Assembly (NCBI GenBank): GCA_013400975.1
Contig: WBMZ01008619.1
Location: 558,001 to 622,000, forward strand
DNA from: Atrichornis clamosus
Lineage: Eukaryota; Chordata; Aves; Passeriformes; Menuridae
DNA length: 64,000 nucleotides
Direction: 5' to 3'
Program-made: the position numbers and the translations under genes
Notes under the pieces: generated by a model
Database searches by the model: none
What the model was told of the DNA's origin: nothing
The model's input: only the letters and a program-made list of their open reading frames with translations
Shown: positions 37,851-47,429 of the stretch, in pieces
Layout of the letters: each line of letters begins with the position of its first letter
How positions within the stretch are numbered: the stretch's first letter is position 1

Positions 37851-38400
37851 GAGGAACATCAGCAGTCACCTCCAGGGAATGAAAGCATTAATCTGGGAGC
37901 AGGAAACAAAAGGGAAACATTGAAGCAGACACCTCAACATGACTCATTACCGCCATTTGTCTCAATTAACGTGGTGAGACACTGGCCTGATTATCTCGGT
38001 AACACTGGGTCATGTTATACCCAGCAGCAAGTGTCGAGGAGGAATTAGCCCCTCACCATGGAGTAGGATACAATGCCCTCCTCAGACAGCAGCTGAGTCA
38101 TCAGCCGTGAAAGACAAAATCAATCCCGAAGAGGAGAAGTGGGTAATTGATTAGAGCAGGGGAACGAGGTCTGGGGCTCCCAGCCCAACCTCCGGTTTTG
38201 GAGTGACTCAGTGGGCCAGATGTCTGACACCCAACATCCAACCTCTGCGTGCCTCTGCTTCCCAAAAGGAGATGCATTCTCTCTGCCTCCCCAGAAGGGC
38301 TGCCTTTGACTCCCTGGAACAGTGTCTCAGTCATTACTGGGTCTGTGGCTCCCCATTCCTGGGAGGATTCAAAATCTGATTTCCAGCTGCAAATCTGATG
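37851..38400. promoter_or_regulatory. Possible regulatory element with AP-1 site cluster
   Basis: Three exact AP-1/TRE heptamers occur within 271 bp: TGACTCA at 37940, TGAGTCA at 38094 and TGACTCA at 38204. The window as a whole has roughly one per several kb. The sequence between them is unique-looking, free of repeats and of mixed complexity, which would suit a conserved non-coding element. Conservation cannot be judged from one sequence. Chance clustering is the alternative. Confidence 0.25.
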
Positions 38401-39504
38401 GCTGAATTTTGATGTCTGCCCTAAGGGGCAAAGAAGGGAGATGGAAAGGAGGCACAAAGGGCATGAACGTGAGAGGGGAGGGAGGGCTAAACCAGGGAGG
38501 TAATGAGAATCTGACTATTTGGGGCTTTTTTCTTTGTTTCATGGTCATACATACAAGGGATGTTAAATGTGTCCTATATGAGAACAAATGTTTCTCTTAA
38601 TGAGCCATTGATGTTGCAATACAATAATTAATGTTGTTGACTTGTGATCTTTATAAGAAACTTTTTCATTTTCAATTCTGTCTCCTAGAAACTGTAGAAG
38701 CAGGGATTTATGAGCTTTACTGTTTTCTGTTTAGCAGAAATCGACTTTTTTCTTGATGGAGGAGATTCTCAAGCTGAGAAATGAGATGCTGCTCCTCTGG
38801 CTCACTTGCATAGATAGGGAAAAATGGGTGAATGCATTTACTGAGGCCAACAGTGCTTTGGGAAGGGATTTTATTGATGAAACAGATTTGCAGAGACGGC
38901 AAGGTGGCAGAAACAGTCTTTGGTTTAGTACTTAATGAAGGTGGGGCAGTTGTTTGCAGTGTTGCTTCTCTAGTGGAGACTTTTCAAGAATGCGGTTTAT
39001 TCTCTTTATCTGTCCTCAGGCTGTTTTGGACTGTGACATTTTCAAGAGCCGGCAAAACCTTTCAGTCCAACTTAAGTTACAGGGAATGGGATGAAGTGTT
39101 TTGAATTACACGTTGGTTCCTGGTGCTGGCATTGCAGTGATTTAGCCACAAAGGTTTAGTTTGCTCCCTGGGTGTGTGGTGCAGCTCCTGGTGTTGATGG
39201 CAGTTGTGATGCTGTAGGGAGGGGCAGCTCTCCTGAAGCTCAGTTTTACCAGAGGAAGGTGAACATGAATGGAAATATGAGAAAGTTTATTCAGAATCCC
39301 ACTTCACACTGCACTGCTTGTTCCCTTTCAGCCTTTTTCACTTGTAAATTGCATAAGAACACATTTAATAGTAAAGATTTGCTGTTGGCCTTTATGCCAT
39401 GACCTCACCTTGAATCATTTTACTTCCCTCTTTCAGTGAGCAACGACAACCCTGCCTCTCAGCTCCCAAAACTGCTCGAAGACACGAGGTGGTTTGAAAC
39501 AGCA
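38401..39504. other. No recognised feature
   Basis: Purine-rich segment at 38420-38510, otherwise plain non-coding DNA. No supported gene or repeat. Confidence 0.42.
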
Positions 39505-39742
39505 AAAGGGAAAGGTTTAGATCAGATGTTAGGAAGAAGTTCTTTACTCAGAAGGAAGTGAGTCCCTGGCACAGGGTGCCCAGAGAAGCTGTGGCTGCCC
39601 CTGGATCCCTGGCAGTGTCCAAGGCCAGGTTGGACGGGGCTTGGAGCACCCTGGGATAGTGGAAGGTGCCCCTGCCCATGGCAGGGGGTGGAATGGGATG
39701 AGCTTTAAAGTCCCTTTCAACCCAAACCATTCAGTGATTCTA
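39505..39742 (+). repeat. CR1 LINE 3' fragment, young type
   Basis: Starts near GGGAAAGGTTTAGATCAGAT, passes the CCTGGCACAGGGTGCCCAGA block, differs at one base from the shared 94-bp block, and ends with TTTCAACCCAAACC and GTGATTCTA. Confidence 0.94.
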
Positions 39743-40837
39743 AGTACATCTGATAAAACACACAACACTTGCACATGTGAATGATTGAAGGAACATTCAT
39801 TGAAAGGTTTGGGATCCATCAAGTTCAGTCTGGTTTTCAGGCTCTGCCCTGCCTGGTTCTTGTGTGAGTCGGGTACAGACTGATGCTATCATGGACATGG
39901 AGCTGCTTCTTGCTCTCAGTACTTTCTTCACCATTCCCCTGCCAAAAAGTGGTGCAGGTAAGGAGGGAAAGCAGTAGAGCCAGTGTTGGCAAGGACTGGC
40001 TGCACAGGGAGTTATGTGAAGCTGCTGCTGCTGTGCAGGTTCCAGGTGTGCTCACAGCTTCCTCTGGGGCTCCCTTGGGTTAATCTCTGGACTCCACTGC
40101 TGCTTTTCCTGCTCGGAAGGGGGAATTTGATTCCTTGCTGCCCAAACCTAGGGCAGCTTTCTGAATGAAATGGAGATGTTAGCAGGTAATCCAAAGGAAA
40201 GGAGCACAAAATGCTCCCATTTCCTCGGTATTGCCTTGAATGAAGGAGCCCTTTATTCCTTCCTATTTTTACAAGAAACAAGGCAGAGTTTGAGTGTGTT
40301 TGCATTTTCCAGTCTGTACCAGAGGGGATGTCTCTGTGTGGTCAGTACATGAATAGGGTACCTTGCCTGTACAAACAGGTAATGACCATCCCAGCTTAGG
40401 CAGAATTTTGAGTTTAGCTTTTGATAGTAACGTGACCAAAAAGTGTGAGGTAGGTACTGTACGCATGGAGGGTAATGATTTCCTGTGAGACAGTAATGTC
40501 TTTAACAGAAAAACATCTCGGGAGGGAGCAGGATCACGGCAGATAGTTGATAGCTTTTGCAGGGATTTGTGTTGTTAATGCAAACACCACAGAGTCTTCC
40601 TTGGAAAAACAATTTAATTGTTGAAATTGTGCATTGTGTAGAAAATAATTATGGGTATCACAATGCTGAGCACTTCCAGAAACTCCTGGGTAATTTTTTC
40701 TTAAGGGAAGCTAAATGTTTAACATCCAGATGGGACAAAAGGTGGGCAAGCCTGAACACATTTGCAGGGAATATGATTGCAGCAAGGAGCCAGGGCATGG
40801 CATGGCAAAGCTGAAGAGCAGCCTGTGAGTTAGAACC
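39743..40837. other. No recognised feature
   Basis: Non-coding DNA. Plus and minus frames of 60-97 aa overlap heavily and show no domain. No gene is supported. Confidence 0.42.
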
Positions 40838-40906
40838 GTGGAATCATTTAGGTGAGGAAAGAACTCCAAGGTCATTGAGTCCAACCATCACTGCCAAATC
40901 CAAGTG
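40838..40906 (-). repeat. CR1 LINE 3' tail, older, abutting a second copy
   Basis: Minus-strand CR1 terminus: GTGGAATCATTTAGGTGAGG, AACTCCAAGGTCATTGAGTC, CAACCATCACTGCCAAATCC. It is truncated just where the next CR1 copy starts, in the same orientation. Confidence 0.82.
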
Positions 40907-40908
40907 AA

Positions 40909-41105
40909 TCAGAGAATCACAGAATAAATTGGGTTGAAAGGGTCCTTAAAGATCATCCCATCCCACCCCCTGCCCTGGGCAGGGATGTCTCCCACTATCC
41001 CAGGGTGCTCCAAGCCCCGTCCAACCTGGCCTTGGACACTTCCAGGGATCCAGGGGCAGCCACAGCTTCTCTGGGCACCCTGTGCCAGGGCCTCCCCACC
41101 CTCGT
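40909..41105 (-). repeat. CR1 LINE 3' fragment, young type
   Basis: Begins AATCAGAGAATCACAGAATA, then carries the CACCCCCTGCCCTGGGCAGG block and the invariant 94-bp block at 40996-41089, and ends abruptly after CCTCCCCACCCTCG. It adjoins an older same-strand CR1 tail on its left, either by insertion into that element or by independent insertion next to it. Confidence 0.94.
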
Positions 41106-43854
41106 GGCGTGATGGATGTAAGTGGTACCTGAGTTTGAGGCCGTTGCTCTGGAAATCAGGGGACAGTGAGGCTGTGGTCTCCCTGACTGGATTTGTTAGA
41201 TCTCCTTAGATTCTTCTGACCAAAGCACAGTGGGCAGGACCAGGAAAATGAGGAGCTGCTGCCTGGCCATAGCCTTTTCACCAAACACATTTGTGGAGCA
41301 ACCTGAAAACCAGACAGCTAAAGGGTTTCACAGTCGGTCACAAGGAGGTGGAAGACACTGTAAAGTTAATTACCCTCTGAGTTTCCAAGGAAAAAAATAT
41401 CTCATGTTTAGTGTCACTTAGAATTTTGGGTTTAGCAGCAAAGTTGTGGTTTCGTGCCTGTCTGCTCCAAGGCCAAGTGAGCTGGAGGCCAAGAGCTGTG
41501 TTCCTCAAAAGCTGCCCTGGGCTGGTTGCTGCTCTCCCATTTTAAATGATCAGCTAAAGAGGAGGCAGTGCTGAAGACCATCCAAGTTCTTGTCTCTGCT
41601 CCTCCAGTCATCCCCACCAAAGCTCCAGCTGGTTCTGCCGAGGTCAGTCAGCACCCACAGCACCTCAGGGCCTTTTTCCCAGAGTCCCTGATTTACTCTG
41701 ACAGGGGCATAGCTGAGAAATAGTATGAAAAATACTTGGTGGTGAATGAGTTCCCCTCTTGTCCCCACAAGTCAAGAAGTGCTGTGGCCTTTTAGGAAAG
41801 CTTGGGAAAGCCTTTGGAACAGCAGTGAGTTTGTGCTGTTCCCGGGGTGGGTCTGTGAGTGCACTGCGCAGTTGGCCAAAGCAAATTGTGCTTTGGATTG
41901 TCACTTCAGACTGGCTTTAAAAGAAGTGGCAGAAACCCAGCAGGGATAGTGATGAGTGAGATCTGGGGAGAGAGAATGCTCGACCATCTGCCAGGGTATT
42001 TTTTCAACTTAGTATGCTGGAGCAGTGGATCCTCCAGATAAGTCCTCTCTTAAAAGCACATAGGTTGGGCTTAGCATTTCTTGCTGTGATAAGGACCAAA
42101 GTCTGAAATGTGGACTTTCTCCAGCAATATCTGTGCCTCGGGGCTCTGCTGACAGAGGTATTAATGGCCCAATGGGTGAACATGGCTCTGTTTGTATTTC
42201 TAGTAAGGTTTTTTTGCTCAGCAGATGACTGTGCTTTGAAGCATTCATTTATTTTACTGTAGTGCAAACAACTGCAGTCAGACTTGTTTGTTTACAAACC
42301 AAAATGTTTGGAGAGCAAACGTTCCTGGGGAGACATTCTAAATCCAGGGAGTGAAAAAACACCGTGGTTTTCAGCTTCCTCTCTTACTGGAAAATAAGAA
42401 AATGAAACAAATCTGATCCCGTGGTGTGTCAGAGCTGGTTTTAGACATTCGGATCAGCTTTGCTCTTGGGTACCAATGGGACTCTTGTTTCCTTCCCTGC
42501 TAGTGAAGAAAAGTGATTATCAGTGTAACACAGCAATTAGTAGCACTCAATTCCCGGGGGAAGATGCTGTACAAATGGCTTTTGATTGCTTTAGGATATC
42601 TTCTTTGTTTCGGGAATGAGCTGTTTCTCAGAGACTTTATTTATTACGTGACAAATGAGACTTTGTTCTTTTAAAGACAGTAAAATAAAATAAACCTGAA
42701 ACCATAACAAAAGCAGCTTGATAGTCTTCAGATGTGAAGCTTGCAGCAATTAGTTTTTGGCCCCCTGAAACCAGATGGTTTCTCCAAGTGGAGAGATTTG
42801 CTGGGCAGTGTGACCTGCACAGGTGGTGTGAGAGCTGTGTGAGGCACACACTGAAGACCTTCAGAGCAGCTGCATTTTAGCCCTAAAAAAGGTACTTTAA
42901 AAACAAATAAACAAACTAACTAAGCCACCTCCAAACCATCCAACCAATAAAAACCCAGACCTAAAGGGAAATCATAAGAAAAACAGGGCTTCTATTAATC
43001 TTCAGATGTGGAAATAGCTACAATTGTTCTTTGGCCTCCTGCAATGGGATTTTCCAAGTAGTTTGTTTTTGCTTGGTATTTTCTTCGTATTGGCAGCAAC
43101 ATCTTCAAAAATTCCCAGTCTTCCACTGCTGCTGGTGTCAGTGCTCAGTTTCCCAGAGTCAAGCTGCAAACACTGTCAGGATTCTCTAACACTCTCACTT
43201 TGATGCAGGGAGTGATTTTACCAACAAAAGAAGACCGAGTGGATGATTGGGAATTTTTTAAAAACCTTGGTAGATTTCCAAAGCTGCTCTTGGAGATGGA
43301 GGAGTTTTGATTAAAAGTATCTGGAAGAGTTCTTTGTCCCTACGTGGAATCAGTGGTGGAAGTCAAGGGGAGGGAAGGGAAGTGTTCCCAGGTCAGACTG
43401 GATGAAGTCACATCCAAGTCACCCTCTTTGTGGAGAGGTGAATTGTGGTAACTCGGTTCTGTTTAGGAGGGTCATCAAACCTGTGTTCAGCTACTTATCT
43501 AAAAGTGGTACAGCTCTGGTAAGAAACATTTACTGTCTTGTTGATTACGATGCTCTCCTGACATGGGACCCTTTGAGCAACAACTTCAACCCACTTTAGC
43601 AAAAATCTTGGAAGTGTAATGGCTGCTAAGTTCTTGGGCTTATATTTCGTTGTCTGAACGGGATGAAAATGGTTTGATTTCATCTTGATGTGGCATGAAA
43701 AAAATCCTTTTGAAATGTTACCATTTTCTATAGAATGGATCACTAATTTTTTTTTCTCCAGTTAACTTTTGTAATGGAATGTTCTGATGTTGCTGCAAGT
43801 TCCAGAGCGTGCCACAGAGCTCAGGTGAGGGTGTGAGGTATGGTGAATATGGTT
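41106..43854. other. No recognised feature
   Basis: About 2.7 kb non-coding, with an A-rich low-complexity stretch near 42890-42960. No gene or repeat family recognised. Confidence 0.42.
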
Positions 43855-44190
43855 ATTGATGCCGGACAGTCCCCAGCCCATCCTGGTGAATGAATTTGTT
43901 CTTCCCCAGGTGCAGGACCCTGCATTTGCCCTTGTTGAATTTCAGACAGTTCTTGTCTGCCCATCTCAACCTTAGTCACCCTTCCCAGGTTTGTGCCATC
44001 ACTGAACTGCTGAGGAGGCACTGACCCCTTAATCCAAGTCATTGATGAATGAGTTAAACAACACTGGGCCCAGTATTGGAGCCTGGGGGACACCACAAGT
44101 GACAGGCCTCCAATCAGACCCTGTTCCAGTGACCACAGCCCTCTGGGATCTGCTGTCCAGGCAGCTCTCAACCCACCTCACAGTCTGAAA
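43855..44190 (-). pseudogene. CR1 ORF2 reverse-transcriptase fragment, decayed
   Basis: On the minus strand this encodes a remnant of the CR1 LINE reverse transcriptase. CGVPQ at about 44083-44100, followed by LGPVLF and FINDLD, is the conserved RT region before the active site. It is then broken by an in-frame stop and a frameshift. The next recognisable stretch has FSDGTN (about 43995-44010) where an intact enzyme has an F(A/S)DD active site, so the second catalytic Asp is lost. A degraded LHLG-like motif follows near 43910. The copy lacks its normal 3' end, and at the other end meets a different CR1 copy at 44238. Confidence 0.85.
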
Positions 44191-44237
44191 TACCAGGTCT
44201 GACCATCACTGCACTGACTGCAGTGTCCTTCTCACAC

Positions 44238-44560
44238 AATCATGGAATATCCTGAACTGGGAGGGACCCACCAGGATCGCCCAGTGCAACCCCTGGCCCT
44301 GCACGGACGCCCCAACGGTCCCAGCCTGTGCATCCCTGGGAGCGTTGTCCACAGGCTCCTGGAGCTCTGGCAGCCTTGGGGCCGTGCCCATTCCCTGGGG
44401 AGCCTGGGCAGTGCCCAGCACCCTCTGGGGGAAGAACCTTTCCCTGATCTCCAGCCTGACCCTCCCTGGCACAGCTCCAGCCGTTCCCTGGGTCCTGTCC
44501 CTGTCCCAGGGAGCAGAGATGGGAGCTGCCCCTCCTCTTCCCCTCAGGAAGTTGCAGACA
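44238..44560 (-). repeat. CR1 LINE 3' fragment (second 3'-end type)
   Basis: Minus-strand terminus at AATCATGGAATATCCTGAAC, then CCACCAGGATCGCCCAGTGC, GGGGAGCCTGGGCAGTGCCC and CACCCTCTGGGGGAAGAACC. It is the same type as 738-1037 in the opposite orientation. It is GC-rich, so frames of 112-121 aa exist on both strands. These are not genes. Confidence 0.87.
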
Positions 44561-46395
44561 ACCATAAGATGTGGCCCTGATTTCCACTAAAACACCAGAC
44601 CTCATGTTTCATTTCACCTGTGTTGGGATTGCCTCATATTTTTGGTTTGAACGCGGATGGCAGACTTGATTTTCCCTCCTCCCAACATCCCACACACACT
44701 CCCAGAGAAGTTTCCGTGTCGGTGGGATCCATGCCCTGTGCAGATGCAGCCCTGGCTTGGTTTAGCCTCAGTGCTGTCATGTGTTAAACATCTTCATCTT
44801 GGCCTGGGCTTAGCACTGAGTCGGACTCTGAGAAATCTGCAGTGACGTACTTTGCCCCTGCAAATCATTCCTGTCTGCCTTGTATGGAAAGATGGGCCAA
44901 GGCTGTGCTCTGCACTGGAAAGGAGCAGAACATTTTGGAGAATTAATGCTGGACTGATTTGGTTTCGATATTTGTAAGTTCTGAAGTATTTGGCAGAATA
45001 TTTTCTGAGTGTCGCAATGGCCTTGTTGGTTTTAGCACCATTTCTGTGAAATAGGAAACATTTTCAAGTATCTCACAGAGGGGATGTCAAAAGAAATTGA
45101 GTTTTTCTGCTCAAAATTTTGCTTCTAGACTTCAATCTTAAGAAACTCCCAGTGAACAAGGGAGAAGTAGGCTGTAAGGAGAAGAAAATTCAGAGGGAGC
45201 AGGAATCCTCCAGAAGTCAAAAATAATCAGGTCTGATGAATGGTTTGGGAGAAAAGAGGATCTTTTTGAATGTATGGATCCAATTAAAATTGCAATGGAT
45301 TGTGCATCCCTTGCTGGAAAGTTGCATGTACATTACTGACTAACAGTGGAAAGGAGGATGAATGATTAAGGCAAGACTTTTTTTTTGCTTTAACAACCAA
45401 GAACATTCCATTTAGGAGAAGAGGGTATGGTTCATAGGCAAGCCAGAGCTTCCCGGCATTTTCATTCTTCTGGAAATCAAAACTGGGAGAAGGATTAGCA
45501 GCCATATGGGAAAATATGAGGAAGATGAAGTAGTTATCCCTTCTAAAAATATGATAATAAAAAAGAAAAATCTCATTTCAGAAAAGTTTAGGATTGTCCC
45601 CCTCATACCAAAAGAAGTGCATTGTTTCCAGTCACTATAAATGTAATTTTTCTGAGCTCTTGAACAGGATCAGCAGTGAATGAGGAGGAAGATGAGTTCT
45701 GCTTTCCTGAGTTCTAATGGGGCCATTGTAAAGGGATCAACCCACAGCAGACAGACCTCAGGCTCCTGAAATGACAGAAAGTCATAGCAGGGGCAGCCTT
45801 TGACTAATCCTCACAAAAGTGACTTTGACAACCAGCCTTTTAATGGAAAACTTCACTGGAAGTCATTTTTTCTGTTTCAGTGAGAACAGAAATCAGGCTG
45901 AATGTGCACACTGCTGTACCCCTTAGGCTCAGGGCTTAATTTGTGAATGATAAAGATCACTTTGTCTCCCTGTTTCCTGAAATGCATGTTTTCCTACACG
46001 TCTTTGCTCCATTCCCTCCAGTAGTTTGTTCTGCCTAATTACCCCGAGTGTCACAGCACGGGCAGGTGGTAAGTGCTGCACAGAGCTGTGCTATCCATTT
46101 TCCTAACCAGGAGCTGCTCCTGGTGTCATTAAGATTTCCACAAGGCTTGTTTTGCGACGTGCTCATTCTTTCAGAGCTAACATTTTCTCCCCAATATGCT
46201 GATTTTTCTTTCTGTCAGCCTTTCAGTTCAACTGCAATAGCAGTTTACAAGAAACTCAACCTGGTTTTCACAGTCCTTCAAGAGGTTTTACACACTTTGA
46301 GGATTTTCATCTTTACATTACAAATGGTTTGGCGCATCTAGCTGCTGAAGGCAGGTGCCTGTTTGCACCTCATTATAAACTTTCATATCTTAGAC
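44561..46395. other. No recognised feature
   Basis: Non-coding, A/T-leaning sequence with several short homopolymer runs. No gene, LTR or CR1 recognised. Confidence 0.42.
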
Positions 46396-46645
46396 TCATG
46401 GAATCCCAGACTGGTTTGGGTTGGAAAGGAGCTTAAAGCTCATCTCATTCCACCCCTGCCATGGGCAGGGACACTTTCCACTGTCCCAGTGTGTTTCAAG
46501 TGCCCCGTCCTTGGGCACTTCCAGGGATGGGGCAGCCACAGCTTTTCTGGGCAACCTGTGCCAGGCCCTCACTTCCTTCTGAGTAAAGAATTTCTTCTTA
46601 ACATCTGATCTAAACCTTTTCTCTTTCAGTTTAAAACCATCGTGC
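46396..46645 (-). repeat. CR1 LINE 3' fragment
   Basis: Begins CATGGAATCCCAGACTGGTT, then CACCCCTGCCATGGGCAGGG and CAACCTGTGCCAGGCCCTCA, with an internal deletion of about 10 bp relative to the young copies near 46505. It stops around 46645. Confidence 0.92.
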
Positions 46646-46911
46646 ATCTTTGAGCAGTTTTGCAGTTCTGCTGCAGCTCAGCCTTGCAGCTGTGCCTGTT
46701 CTCAGGCGGCAGGGCCAGAACTGAGGCAGCAAACACTGCAGCAGGTTCTGGATCTGTCACTTTTGATGCCTGAAGCATGATGCTGTTTTCTCTGGAAAAT
46801 AAGGATTGGTGGCTGACACCAGGGAATGTGCCTGATGTGGTTGTCACTCCTTTTTTTCTCTGACTGTGGAGGCAAATCTAAGTCTGTGCAGCTTTCTGGG
46901 GTTTGAGCAGG
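46646..46911. other. Spacer between CR1 and LTR
   Basis: Unique-looking sequence with no feature recognised. Confidence 0.4.
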
Positions 46912-47429
46912 TGTTGTGGTTAACCTGACAGGCACCACACAGCCACTCCCTCCCTCCCCACGGTGGGATGGGGGAGATAATTGGGGAAAAAAGGTAAAAC
47001 TTATGGGTTGAGGTCAAGACATTTTAATAGGACAGGCAAGGAAGGGAAGACAATAATGGTAAAAGAATACACACAGCACGTGATGCACACTGCAAGTGCT
47101 CACTGCTGTCCTGAGTGCTGCCCAGCCCGTCCCCAAGGAGCAGGATGTCACCCCCAGCAGTTCCCTCCAGCTCTAGCTGCTGAGCATGTCCTGTGGCATG
47201 GAATGTCCCTGGGATCAGCTGGGGTCAGCTGTCCTGGCCGTGTCCCCTCCTGACTCCTCTCTGGCACGGCAGCGTGAGAAGCTGAAAAGTTCCTGACTTA
47301 GAGCAAGGACTGCCCAGCAACAGCTGAAACATCAGTGTGTTATCAACATGGCTCTCATGCTAAATCCAAAACAGACCCCTGCACCAGCTTCTAGGAGGAA
47401 AATGGGCTCCATCAGCAGAAATCAGGATA
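46912..47429 (-). mobile_element. Solo LTR of an avian endogenous retrovirus
   Basis: Recognised from a common avian LTR pattern. The plus-strand left end TGTTGTGGTTAACC is followed by CACCACACAGCC, GGGATGGGGGAGA and ACTTATGGGTTGAGGTCAAG with TTTAATAGG (a poly(A)-signal-like ATTAAA on the minus strand). Further right are TGGCATGGAATGTCCCTGGG, CAGCTGTCCTGGCCGTGTCC, GTGTGTTATCAACATGGCTC and AAATCCAAAACAGACCCC, ending near CAGAAATCAGGATA. The transcription sense of the LTR is the minus strand. No gag, pol or env remains lie on either side, so it is a solo LTR left by recombination. The TATA-like region expected near 47170 looks degraded, and no clear target-site duplication is visible. Family assignment is from memory, not from a search. 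Confidence 0.75.
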
